Origin: Azolla caroliniana
Lineage: Eukaryota > Polypodiophyta
Direction: 5' to 3'
DNA: 64,000 nt
Assembly: GCA_043228905.1 (NCBI GenBank)
Contig: JBHGNT010000017.1
Span: forward strand, 13,888,001 to 13,952,000
Shown here: piece by piece, positions 32,453-55,624 of the stretch
Layout: each line of letters starts with the position of its first letter
Position numbering within the stretch: the first letter of the stretch is position 1
Program-made: the position numbers and the translations under genes
Notes under the pieces: model-generated
The model's database searches: none
Told to the model about the DNA's origin: nothing
What the model saw: only the letters and a program-made list of their open reading frames with translations

Positions 32453-34821
32453 CCTCATAGTAGGTATAGCTTCTTTGCTTGTTTCAAAAATGTAATGAGA
32501 TGTAGATATATGGTGAGCTTGCAGAGATCCTAGTTTCAATATTCTTTTCATATGAATTTAGAGTTAGAAAGGAATTTTCTTTTAGTTGAAATTGTTGATT
32601 TTAAGCTTTACAATTTTATGAACTATGTGGTTTGGCCTCTTGAGTATGAGAGGCGTTTACATCAATTCGATTGTGGATTCCATAATTCCAGATTTTTTAA
32701 GTGAATGCAAGTTAGATTTGTGTAAATAAAATAAATGTAACGAGAAAAAATAAATTAGCTTGAAGAAATTTCAGAAGTTAATTTAGTTTTCCAGATTACA
32801 TAAGAGGTCGTTTATCTCAATTAACTTTTGCTTGCTAGGTCCAATTAACTTTTACATAAGAAATTTCAGAAGTTAATTTAGTTTTCCAGATTACATAAGA
32901 GGTCGTTTAGCTTTCATTTATGTTTATGCATTAACATATTAGTGTCTTTGTGATTAATTATATAATACTTGAATTTTTGAATTTTTAAGATTCTCAAGAG
33001 TTTAAAAGTAATGGGTTCCTACATAAATCTACTTGATGCTGTAATGTTGGAGAGGGACATATGGATACAAATAATTTAAATATTTTTTTCTTTTTGAAAA
33101 AAAAAAGTTACTACTCTTTATGAAGAGCACTAAGATCATATCTTTGTATCATAATTGGGATTATTTTTTGGATTCGGCAAATGGCTCAATTCAACCTAAG
33201 ATTTATGTAATGGTTGAATAATTTCAGTAGCTAATGCCACCAATTTTTTGCATTTCAATGGAGGTGAGATAAAAATGCCCAAGCACAATATTTAGAAGCA
33301 AAATTAGAAGATTGATTTGTTAAACAAATGAAAAAAACAAAGGTCTTTTAAAAGAGTATATGAGAAACCTTGCAAAGAATATTCAAGCTTTGCATTCAAA
33401 CCTAACATAAAGGCAACATTTGAGAGGGTTCATTTATTAGGATATTTATTTAATTCCCATACCTCCTAATATCTTTTGGGGTTCCTTGATAATCTGAACA
33501 TACTTTTGATGGAGTTTTTCTAACATATTTGGCTATCATAATACATGGCTCCCTTTTTGTCCAATTACTTTAGACTCGGATCCAAAAATTGTTTCATGTT
33601 TTCCGACGTATTCTGCAATTTGGCTATCATAATACATGGCTCCCTTTTTATCCAAATACTCTAGACTCACATCCCAAAATTGTTTCATGTTTCAAGCATG
33701 TTTTGCAATCCCTTTAACATAACCTTCTTCCAATAGATTTCGTCTAATGTATCTATAGTTGCTATTAGATGGAACCGAAATTTCTCAATTTAGTATTTTC
33801 TATAACTAGAAGTTGTGAAACATTTTTTGCTTTGGTTTGTTTGAAGCTCTTAGTTGAATGTTTGCTTCTACCTTTAAGATGTATGCCAAAGGTAGTTGCA
33901 CTTCATAGCAGATGTGAATATTCACTTCAATTTTTACAATAGTCAAACTATTTTAAAGACACGAGAGAAGATTTTGGTGGATAACCTAGATTTGGTATGG
34001 CGAGTCTAAAATCAAGGGGCACATCACCCTGGTTATTGTCGGTACTAAGCTTCCCACATGCCCCTATGATTTAGTTTGTCAACAAAGCCTAGGCATCGAA
34101 TTCCCCAAACTAGCAAACTAGACAATGAGTTCTCTTGCTCATTAGATAACTTTCGAGAGCTCTGTTAATGCCAAGCATGGCTGCTAAATGTCAAGGCATT
34201 ATCACATCGGTTCACTCCCTACATATATGATGGAAGGGTGAGGTGCATCCACTCAAACAACATTGAGAAGTTGAATGATTATGGTTGCATCATTTCACTT
34301 CTTTTCTTTTCTTCTTAGCCAACTACTAGTTTGTGGTCCTAGTTGAAATGATGGTTACAATCCATTAGTGTCATCGGGTTTCAACTCTGAGGAAACAATT
34401 TTGTCAAAATGGATAAGGAAAGAAAAGGTTGCTTCAACATGGGTTCCTAGAACAAATCCAATGGGGACAAAGGTCTGGAGTTGTTGAAATTCAAAATTGT
34501 CATTAGCCTCAAGTGTTAATTTCCCCAACAACTATATGCCTTTTTGGTCTTCCAAATGATTCTTTTGATAGTGAAATTATGAAGAATTTTGGTATTACCA
34601 TTGTTGTTGAGCAAATGTTGGACGTTGACATGTATATGAAGATACTACTTTGTGGTGGTTATTTTACTATCTTGAGGGGAATCAATATTCACAATGCCTT
34701 ATTCAAGCAATCCCACCTTTGGGAAAACATTCTGGCAACAAGAACGATTGTTTGTTCACATTGTTCCCTTGAAGACTTGTCAACTTAGCCTCATTTTCGA
34801 GAATATTCACGTGTTATTTCT
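32453..34821. other. Intergenic region with two short tandem duplications
   Basis: About 50 bp at 32765 (GAAATTTCAGAAGTTAATTT and onward) recurs at 32862. A unit of about 92 bp starting TTTGGCTATCATAATACATG at 33529 is repeated at 33621 with several differences. Short open frames at 34513-34927 have no recognisable domain and are cut by the copia insertion at 34822. The 3' end of FANCE transcripts probably lies in the first few hundred bases. Confidence 0.6.
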
Positions 34822-35113
34822 TGTTGAGAATCAAGCTCAACTTGGTCTAGTGTGTGAACTCACCTTAAGAGTGAATAGACACTCCAACGGTCAAGAGTCA
34901 CCATTAAGTCACCTCTTTGTATTCTAGCATTTAGTATGAGTCATAGAATCATATTCTATGACACATAACTTATGAGCTTTCACATTCCCCATGCTCCATG
35001 AGCCTTGTAGTTAATGAAGAGAGAGGGTGACTACATAAAGCACCCTCCTCCCACCTTGTATAGTGTTGAGTCTTTCTCCTTTGCCAATATACTTTTACCT
35101 TGCGTATTCTCTG

Positions 35114-35166
<53 letters not shown>

Positions 35167-35216
35167 TAACTCACATCTCTTTCGCTTCACAAGAATCCAT
35201 CTCTTGATTCTTTACA
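34822..35216 (+). repeat. 5' LTR of copia element
   Basis: A direct repeat of 39934-40336. It contains a palindrome-like AGAATCATATTCT and, near its 3' side, a CT run followed by a CA run that varies in length between the two copies. Confidence 0.97.
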
Positions 35217-35228
35217 TGGTATCAGAGC
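35217..35228 (+). other. Primer binding site for initiator tRNA-Met
   Basis: TGGTATCAGAGC immediately follows the LTR terminus. It is the standard plant copia primer site complementary to the 3' end of initiator methionine tRNA. Confidence 0.95.
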
Positions 35229-35375
35229 GATTTGGTAGCTTGATCTAGCCCATTCGCCTTATCGTGATTGTGTGTTGAGCTCCACGCCGACGACCAAGAA
35301 TCGGCTCATCGCTATCGTAGCTTCGCTACATAGCACGCATTCGAAGAGAGAAGAAGAAGAAGAAGAACCGACATA

Positions 35376-39694
<4,319 letters not shown>

Positions 39695-39921
39695 CGCGTG
39701 GATTACGCAACCACTCAACGATGCCGCGAAGAGCCGATCTACCGCGCAAAGCCGTGAAGAAAGACGCAAGCCGAAGCACAGACTTCACAACTACGCACAA
39801 CGCAAGCTGGAGCACGGATTCCGCAACTCCGCATAAATGCGAGTCGACGCGAGTTGACGCGGACTCCAGAACGCGAGTCGAAGCGGATTTCGGATACCGT
39901 CTGAAACCGACCCGACTTGAG

Positions 39922-39933
39922 CTTGAGGGGGCA
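39922..39933 (+). other. Polypurine tract of copia element
   Basis: The G-rich run TTGAGGGGGCA lies directly before the 3' LTR start and primes plus-strand synthesis in this class of element. Confidence 0.8.
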
Positions 39934-40225
39934 TGTTGAGAATCAAGCTCAACTTGGTCTAGTGTGTGAACTCACCTTAAGAGTGAATAGACACTTCAAC
40001 GGTCAAGAGTCACCATTAAGTCACCTCTTTGTATTCTAGCATTTAGTATGAGTCATAGAATCATATTCTATGACACATAACTTATGAGCTTTCACATTCC
40101 CCATGCTCCATGAGCCTTGTAGTTAATGAAGAGAGAGGGTGACTACATAAAGCACCCTCCTCCCACCTTGTATAGTGTTGAGTCTTTCTCCTTTGCCAAT
40201 ATACTTTTACCTTGCGTATTCTCTG

Positions 40226-40274
<49 letters not shown>

Positions 40275-40336
40275 CACACACACACATAACTCACATCTCT
40301 TTCGCTTCACAAGAATCCATCTCTTGATTCTTTACA
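39934..40336 (+). repeat. 3' LTR of copia element
   Basis: Identical to 34822-35216 except for one substitution and a longer CT tract. Confidence 0.97.
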
Positions 40337-40341
40337 TTTCT

Positions 40342-41148
40342 ATTAGATAAAAAACTGATCGATATATCCACGAGCATGTTGATTCGAGATCTCCACAAAG
40401 GTCTTGGAGATGGGTTGGTGGAAGAAACAAGAAAGAATGATGTAATAGGGAATAATGAGATTTTGCTTGTAGAGGTTGCACCATCTTCTTTGTAGTTCTT
40501 GATTGAAGTTTACGGCGACCCTTAACTCATTGAGTGCTCTACATCAAACCATGAAAGTTATATGCTCTATTTCAATAGATTTCACGTGAAGAAATAAGAC
40601 CATTATGTGAAACCACACTCCTAGATAGTGTGCATGATAAAGGGCTCATAGTACTTGCCTACTTTCTACTTCAGGAATTGTATAAGCATCTGAAATAGAA
40701 TATTTTAGGTCAACTTCAACGGGAATTGCGGAGTCTATCTTCATGGCTACCATCAATGCCACTTTTGTAATCAGTAGTGCAAGTTCATTTGGATGGACAA
40801 CGAGGGATTCAACGTTTGTACAATCCGTAACAAAAGCAAGCAAGAAAAACACATTCCTTTGCAAGCATGAAACACACGCCTAGCCCAAGGAAGAAGCCCT
40901 TGATGAGTATTTAGCACGATGAACCGGTTCATTGTAGCTCGAGCAACGTAAGCTTTCCCCGAGATCCCAAGTCTTCTCCAAAAGGGTATATATCTCCATA
41001 GCCATCGTTCGACACGACAGGACCTTTGGTGTTTTTGTCTATGGAAAAGACGAACATAGCACAAAAGCAAGCCCGAAGCGAGAACCCATATGTGATGACA
41101 TAAAGTTTAACGACGAATCGAAAACAACACGGACAGAAAGAGAAAACA
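40342..41148. other. Intergenic, no gene seen
   Basis: This is the sequence that was continuous with 34821 before the copia insertion. Short open frames on the minus strand (40646-41070) show no recognisable domain. Confidence 0.4.
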
Positions 41149-41492
41149 ATGATGCAGACACACGCTCACACACACCCACACCCACTCACACACCCACACA
41201 ATCATACTCTCTCTCACACACACACACCCACACACTCATACTCTCTCTCTCACACACCCACACCCACACCCACACACTCATACTCTTTCTCTCTCTTTCT
41301 CTCTCTCACACACACACACACCCACACCCACACACTCATACTCTTTCTCTCTCTCTCTCTCACACACACACACCCACACACACACCCACACACTCATACT
41401 CTTTCTCTCTCTCTCTCTCACACACACACACCCACACACACACCCACACACTCATACTCTTTCTCTCTCTCTCTCTCTCTCACACACTCATA

Positions 41493-41523
<31 letters not shown>

Positions 41524-41525
41524 TC

Positions 41526-41603
<78 letters not shown>
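41149..41603. repeat. Compound (CA)n/(CT)n microsatellite, about 450 bp
   Basis: Alternating blocks of CACACACCCACA and CTCTCTCT, each block separated by CTCATACT, repeat at least eight times. This gives a higher-order minisatellite of roughly 40-70 bp built from dinucleotides. It lies 150 bp upstream of the methionyl-tRNA synthetase start codon. Confidence 0.95.
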
Positions 41604-41606
<3 letters not shown>

Positions 41607-41756
41607 TCTTATCTCATCAAACCACTAACAACACAAGCTTTTGTTTTTGTTCTCTTTCTCTCTTCTTCTTCTTCTTCTTCTTCTTCTTTCTTCATAGAAG
41701 AGAAGAGAAGAGAAGAGAAGAGAGATTGTTGTTGTGTATGTGTTGTTAGGCAAGCC

Positions 41757-49004
<7,248 letters not shown>

Positions 49005-49021
49005 TTTTGTTTGTTTACATT

Positions 49022-49063
<42 letters not shown>

Positions 49064-51435
49064 CATTTCAGTTCAATCATTATATAATCATGTCCATTCT
49101 CGTCATTGGTGATCTTATTACTTTGTGGGGCATTAATTACAGCATTCATGCTGTCATAATGAAGCGAGTATTCACTTGATTCTACTGAACAGTTAGTGTG
49201 CTTATGGTGGTCTATGATTTTACTGGCATGTATATATGCATCCTGTTAGTTACATCCACTCTATCATATTTATTGCTTCAGCGGAACAAAGGGGCTGAAT
49301 TAACACCAAGGCAAATCTAAAATCATGCCTGTATTGAGAATGCCATTTGGCAAGTGAGATGTAGTTAGCCCTCTGACAAGTGTACAAATTGAACAGTGAT
49401 GCCTACTCTTATCAAACTTGTATGCTTTTTACCATTATGAAAAGGTATTGTTTTTAGTATATATACTCCACTCTTAAGAACACAGCATGATCCTGGTGAA
49501 AACATTGCCATCAACCTCTTGTATCTCTAGACACAATACAGAAATTTCAATGAGATGAATCTTAAGAACATGATAGCATGTTATCAAAAATTGTCAAGCA
49601 GTTTGTCTCTAATGCAATTCACAAATCTTGATGGAATGCAATTTCCTCTAGATCTTAGCTCATTTCAATTTATTGAAGATGCCAATGTAATGCTAGCATA
49701 TGATAGCATCTAGTTACATATGGTAGTTTAGGTAGAATTTTTATTTTGCTTTATTTTAGCTGACATTTGAACTACTTATTATGCAAATTATTATTGTCAA
49801 AAATAAATATAAAAACCATTTTACTAGCATTGATTTCTCACAACAATGCCTACCAAGAGGATCTTTATAATACAATCAACACTTGAAAGTGTTGTAAGCT
49901 AATTGTAACTTCTCTAGAGATGCCATGCCATAATATTAGAATTTTGAACTAGAATTTTTATTGTCCATAAAGAGGCCAATTTTGACCTATGGGGACAATG
50001 TGTCTAGGGACAATGTGCCATATAGATACTTGGAGACATTATGCCAAATAGGCCTCTACTTTGATGGTCACACTTACCTAAGACCTTTATATGTATATAT
50101 TTTTAGGGTAATTTTCAACTTTCAAATGCTCTCGTTTTTACACAATGCTCTCTTTCAAATGCTCTCGATTTTCAACTTGCCTTTCATCTTCAAGGTTTTA
50201 TATTAGACACAACATTCATTTAGAATTATGCAACAAGTTATGCAATCAGAAATAGGAACAAAAAACATCTCCCTCCCTACAACTTGTTAAGAAGAGAGAT
50301 CTATATATGTATACTATGCTATTATTCCCCAACTTAGAACAATTTATCCTTTTTCTTACAGTTAATGAACAAGAAAGTCTTAAATTAACTTTGGCTGTCA
50401 AGGGTGGGCATACTCCTTTGGTTATTAGATTGTGAAGCACATATAACAAAACACAACTGTTAAAACAGAGGGTAGGCATATATATATTTGTACACTTCAA
50501 TGATGATTGTCTTCATTTGTTTCGACCTCAAAAATACAAATTTCCAAGCAAAAAATAGTAAAAAGAACGTCAATATGCAACATTCATGTGAGGTAAATTG
50601 AAGCTATATATAATCCCCTTGCTTCTTTTACAATCATAATTTGTGATCATAAATTTCAGTTATAAGTTGATTTTTAGACTTACCAAAAATTAACTTATAA
50701 TTACACTATTCTTATACATCATCTAGGTGTATTACCTCACTCACTTTACACACATATATTCCACATTTGGTTTTTACCAAATATTGACTTATAATACCAC
50801 TATTCTTATACATCATCTAGGTGTTGTTACCTCACTTCACACGCATATATTCCACATTTGGTTTTTACCGAATATTAATTTATAATACCACTATTCTTAT
50901 ACATCATCTAGGTGTCACCTCACTTCACATGCATATATTGCACATTTGGTTTTCTAGTTGAATCAACTCATAATCGAGCCAATCGATCTCGCAAATGCAT
51001 TATATTACTTGTTGAGAACATCATAACATGGTGAAAATCCACAAAAGAACATTTTCACATCGTGTTAGAAACATTGAGAAACAAGGGCATGAATGTGCAT
51101 AGAAAAAACTCATCGAAAATGTGGTGAGAATCAGCAAAAGGACTTTTATGCACAGGCTTAGAAGAAACAAACTGAGGCATGAACACATCAAATGTGGTGA
51201 GAATCCATGAAAGAACATCTACACACACGGACCTTAGAAACATTGAAAAACTAAGGCATGAACGTGCACACGAATGCTTTTCCGGCACACGCTCGAACAA
51301 AAGATCATTTTGGCTAATAAAATCTAATGATGACAAAAGTTCATCTTAGCTAATAAAACCTAATGAAAGAGAGACTAGACTACTTGGGCAAGGGTTATAG
51401 ATATGGCAATGGATGTCCCATCCTTATCTCTAGGC
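49005..51435. other. Intergenic; CT run and two tandem-repeat blocks
   Basis: A CT microsatellite lies at about 49027-49060 in the synthetase 3' flank. From about 50683 to 50955 a unit of about 90-105 bp (CACTATTCTTATACATCATC, then TATATTCCACATTTGG) repeats three times. From about 51005 to 51270 another unit of about 85 bp (GGTGAGAATCCA, then GAAACATTGA, then GGCATGAA) repeats three times. No gene is recognised. Confidence 0.65.
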
Positions 51436-52761
51436 CTACCATCGTCCGACTCGGGCCTCTTCATAGGCAGCAGGGCCATAATCGTCCCAAGTTTCATTTA
51501 TTTCGGACAAGGACGCTTCGTTAACCTTCAAACCCGACATGTCGTGTTTGCCCATGAATTCGAACTGCCCTTTCAGACTGGCCCCATCGACCGAAGAAAC
51601 CCAACCTCGTTGGTCCTCGTCCATGAAGAGTATCTCCCCTGTCCCACAATCCACACCCCTCCATCGGAACGCGAGTTTTCCGCCATTCTCCGCACCCATG
51701 CTCTCTTTGCTAAACTTGAGCACCCCTGAAATCACCCCAAAATCAAACTTCTCTACCAATGTCCCACTCTTCTTCTTCCTTGCTATGCAGAATGACAAAT
51801 CTCTGGCTTGCTCCCATTGTTCTTCTATGTACTTGCAACTGATGTGCCACTTCCCTTCTATTCCCCCATTTTTCTTCTTCTTCTTCATTATTCCCTTCTC
51901 ATGTTCATTGCTTGCGAGAGCGCTCGATCTCGCCATGAATTCCTCGTGTTCTTCCTCGATCTTGCGCCGCTTCGCAGCTCTCTCCATCTCCCCACGAGTC
52001 TTTGTCTGCTCCGAAATGTCCCACGCCTTCTCGGAAACGGCCGACCGGTTCTTCCCGACAACCATCCAACGGCCTCCTCCGTCTGGCGCATCCGCACTCA
52101 CGCTAACCAGGCCAAGCTGCTCTGCACAGCGATGAATAGAAGCTCTCTGTGCATTATTGAGCTTCTTCAGAACACAAGTAGATTCACCATCATCATAGCC
52201 ATTGCCATTGCCATCTACATCGATATGATCTCGATCCGAATAGGTACAGCCGATATTTGAATCGACCACATGACCATGTCCTTTTGATCGGCCGAGCTTG
52301 AACTTGGATAGCAAGAAAGCCGAGGGGTCTTCGATGGCGGAAGCCGCATCCTCAGATCCACCCGATTCCAAGAATCTTCGCTTCCGTGCCGACGCATTCT
52401 CCGATCGGAACCGTTCATTTAACCGACATTCGAGTTCTTGGATCCGGGGCGGGATGGAATCGCACAAGCCGTCTTCGACAGCCGACACGAGCTTCGCTCT
52501 GAGTTCAGCTAATGTGAGTGATGATTTAGGGGTAGGAAGGCCATAGAGACAGAGCTGGGCGTGCCACCATGCCTTGGTCTTAGAGCTGGTTGGGTCCTTT
52601 GCATTCTTGCGCTTGCGGCCGAGGCCGAGGCAGGAGCGAAGGTCCGAGACCGGGGTTCGAGGATGGCCCTTGCATGTTAACCCATTTCCTGCACATTCGA
52701 AGGGGGGCTCAGAGATGGGATTGATGACAATGGGGTGTAGCTCAATGGAGGTGGTAGCCAT
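51436..52761 (-). CDS. Conserved-looking intronless protein of unknown function, SAP-like N-terminal motif
   Basis: A 441-aa protein from one exon; the ATG at 52761 is the first in frame. I do not recognise a named family. Residues about 66-105 (AWWHAQLCLYGLPTPKSSLT, then LAELRAKLVSAVEDGL) look like a SAP-type helix-loop-helix. A basic segment with ARKRRF and an acidic spacer rich in Asp and Gly follow. A Lys/Glu-rich stretch (about 255-300) includes AAKRRK, a likely nuclear signal. The C-terminal 110 residues, with FGVISGVLKFS, KLAFRWRGVDCGTGEI and QFEFMGKHDM, look like a compact beta-rich domain. A nuclear, possibly chromatin or DNA-associated role is an inference only. Codon use and length argue for a real gene. 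Confidence 0.75.
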   Translation of the reverse strand: MATTSIELHPIVINPISEPPFECAGNGLTCKGHPRTPVSDLRSCLGLGRKRKNAKDPTSSKTKAWWHAQLCLYGLPTPKSSLTLAELRAKLVSAVEDGLCDSIPPRIQELECRLNERFRSENASARKRRFLESGGSEDAASAIEDPSAFLLSKFKLGRSKGHGHVVDSNIGCTYSDRDHIDVDGNGNGYDDGESTCVLKKLNNAQRASIHRCAEQLGLVSVSADAPDGGGRWMVVGKNRSAVSEKAWDISEQTKTRGEMERAAKRRKIEEEHEEFMARSSALASNEHEKGIMKKKKKNGGIEGKWHISCKYIEEQWEQARDLSFCIARKKKSGTLVEKFDFGVISGVLKFSKESMGAENGGKLAFRWRGVDCGTGEILFMDEDQRGWVSSVDGASLKGQFEFMGKHDMSGLKVNEASLSEINETWDDYGPAAYEEARVGRW

Positions 52762-52967
52762 GGAAAGCTTGGAAGTCCTCCTTTAATACTTAGAGACTTA
52801 TGGCAAAAGACCCACCCATACTGTTTGATTGATTGAGCCCAAGAGCTTTTATAGAAGAAAGAAGCTACACATGCTCATTGGTAGTGCCCATCCATGCATA
52901 CAAGAGACTCTCGTTTCTTTGGGACCAGTAACACAATCGGCAAGAGACTCTCTTTTCTTTGGAACCT

Positions 52968-53690
52968 GTAACAATCAGCAATCGTGCGAATTGAACCGCG
53001 ATACCATGGCCTAACGGTTTAAATAGTTCAGTTCAGGTTTAGGTTTTTTTTTAACAGTTCGGCTCGGTTTCAATAGTTAGAAACCGCGGTTTCAACGGTT
53101 TAACGGTTTTTATTTCTTTATTAATTTTTAAAAAAATTAAAAAAATTGTTTTTAAACAATCTTTTCATTTTCAGGCCTTATTCTCACATTTTAGAAAAAT
53201 TTAAAAATTTAAAAAATTTAAAAAAATGAAATATTTTGATTTTAAAATTTTGAAATTTTGAAATTTGAAATTTATCCTAACTTGAAAACCGAACCATGAA
53301 ACCGTGGTTTTAATGGTTTAATGTCTCAAAAATGGTTTAGAGTATGCACACAAAGAATTGAAGTTAACTTAATTAAATCAATAAACATAAACAAGTTAAG
53401 TTAACCATTAAATTAAATAAGCATTTTGGTTAAATGAATTAAGTCAATAAACAAAAAAACATTAAATGAACCAGTGAATTAACAAAGCATTAAGGAAATA
53501 AAAAAACACTTAAGCAAAAACTAATAAACCATTGAATTGAACCACTTAAACTTATAAATCAATAAACCTGAGTTTTAGAAACATACCAAACTAAAACCAA
53601 ACAATTTAATAATAATCAAACGAAAACAAATCGTTTAATTGTATTGTAACTGATAAACCATTTTACCATGGCTTAAATGTTAGTTCGGGA
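52968..53690. mobile_element. Degenerate non-autonomous hAT-like relic
   Basis: The left part, starting TAACAATCAGCAA and continuing through TAACGGTTTAAATAGTTCAG, resembles the left end of the element at 54593. The interior is AT-rich with AACCGTGGTTT and AACCAAAC motifs like those of the hAT elements upstream. The right end is unclear and no target duplication was found. Confidence 0.4.
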
Positions 53691-54592
53691 TGAGCAAAAA
53701 CGGGCCCATAGTTATGTGAGGTCAAAACACACAATCTAAATGTGTGATTTTGCAAAGCCCCAACGCAAGCATGTCCATTACATTACTAGTATCAATTGGT
53801 TTCCCACATAAGTTTATGATGCCCACATCAATTTCGTCAGATAATATTAAGAGGGTCACATTTGTTGTGTGTGTTGGCTTTCCACATCATATCAAGAAGG
53901 TTGTACATCTCCTATGTTTGTTGGCTTTCCATCTCCTATATTTGTTGGCTTTCCATGTACTATAAAGATGGCCACATCACTTGTGTCTATTGACTTTTCT
54001 ATATACTTCTTGTCCATATTCTAATCCCACTTTGTTGTATTTCTGTTCCTACTCTATTCTTGCATTAGTAACCTTAGCAGACAATGCCATGGCATTGAAC
54101 CATGTTTCCATGCTTGATCGAAAATAATTGTCCAATTTCCGGCCACACCCGATGTCTGATAAAAAAATCGTCTGATTTCTGGCCAAACCCTGAAATCTGA
54201 TCTCTCATTTGTGGTTCTCTGATTCGGGAAATCACATGTGATATGCAATAAAAACACGTTTTGTCACATTTTGGTCATCATCATTGGAAGTTATATTGGA
54301 GAAGTCTCATGCAATAAAAACATGTTTTGACATACATATTATGTAATATTAAGCGATCAATTGAATCTCCACGAATGCTTATTGTAATTATCTCTAATTC
54401 CCAATATCCCTCCTACCATTCTCGTTGATGCGTATTATATTCAAATGCGTGTAAACACAATTATATCCTTTGTCATTCCGGTGTCTATAGTTTGAAATCT
54501 TCTGAGGGCAGATAAATGATTATTTCATCCACTCCATACATATGGATCGTAAGTAGATCTTGTTATTCATTATTGGAATAGTGAAGTGAATT

Positions 54593-55004
54593 AACAATCG
54601 GCAACAGTTCGGTTTGAACCTAACCGAATCGTGAAACTGTGGCATAACGGTTTAAAAGGTTCGGTTCAGGTTTAGGTTTTTTATACGGTTCGGTTCGGTT
54701 TCAACAGTTAGAAACCGCGGTTTAAAGGTTTTTTATTTTTTTATTTTATTTAAAAAAGTTGTTTTTAAACAATCTTTTCATTTTTAGACCTTATGCTCAC
54801 ATTTTAGGAACATCTTTAAAAATTTGACCCAAGTTGAAAACTGATACAGAACCACGAAACCGTGGTTTTAATGGTTCAACGGTTTGAAAGTTTTTTTTAT
54901 AACGGTTTCGTGGTTCGGTTTGGTTAGGTTCAGGTTTAAAAAAAACATTAAACGGTTCGGGGTTTGACCCTCTCAAACCGAACCAAACCGTTGCAGATTG
55001 TTAA
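54593..55004. mobile_element. MITE-like element with inverted ends (hAT-like motifs)
   Basis: The left end TTAACAATCGGCAACAGTTC is matched at the right by the reverse complement of a sequence beginning TTAACAATCTGCAACGGTTT, over about 25 bp with four differences. The 410-bp interior is filled with GGTTCGGTT and AACCGTGG motifs and has no coding capacity. No clear target duplication is visible. Confidence 0.55.
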
Positions 55005-55207
55005 AGAAGTGAAAAATGAGCTCAACTAAAGACCATACGAAGTAAAAGCAGCCCTCCTGAAGAAGAAGAAGAAGAAGAGAGAAAACAGGGGATAGAAAAC
55101 ATAGAAAGAAAAGAGGGTAGATATGTAGATACAAGGAAGGAGGAACAGGGTAAGCAGAAGTAGAAACAAGGGGGGACCAATCACTTAGAAACAGGGAGAG
55201 AGATCTC

Positions 55208-55569
55208 ATGTTGATCCTCGGCGAGGTTCACTTCGAGGAGTTGCCATCATCAGGCAGGGTGCGATGCATCGAGACAGGGCATGAGATGCTCCCCTCAGAG
55301 AAAGAGGGGTATGGAAGCAGCAAGAAATGCCGTAGGGCTCTGCTCGATCTTTTCCTCGATCGACGGAAACCGCCTCTCAATGTTTTCCGGCAAAACCCTA
55401 CCCTCAAGTAAGTGAAAAAAGGAAACAATGCCATTCTCCTTTCTGCTCCTCCTGTTAAAAAATTTTGGGGAATTTTTATGTGTGATGCTCTTCAAATGAA
55501 GATTTTGGCTGCAACCCTAAACCCCTTGTTATATACATTTGTAATTAATACAATTATTACTCATGGAAA

Positions 55570-55624
<55 letters not shown>

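Larger units (their letters stand above)
52762..55207. other. Intergenic with two hAT-like AAACC/GGTTCGG relics
   Basis: This is the region between two divergently oriented genes. Besides the relics listed separately, a short unit around TTTGTTGGCTTTCCA recurs three times at about 53870-53955. A purine-rich tract at 55058-55200 just upstream of the SURF2-like start probably belongs to its leader. Confidence 0.5.

Noticed and set aside
34513-34927. Two overlapping small plus-strand frames before the copia LTR
   Set aside because: No domain, and the second runs into the LTR; probably chance.
40646-41070. Minus-strand frames between the copia element and the microsatellite
   Set aside because: No family resemblance, no exon signals, and overlapping frames give unrelated products.
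41149-41628. Long open frame of His/Thr/Ser/Leu dipeptides
   Set aside because: It is entirely translation of (CA)n and (CT)n microsatellite DNA.
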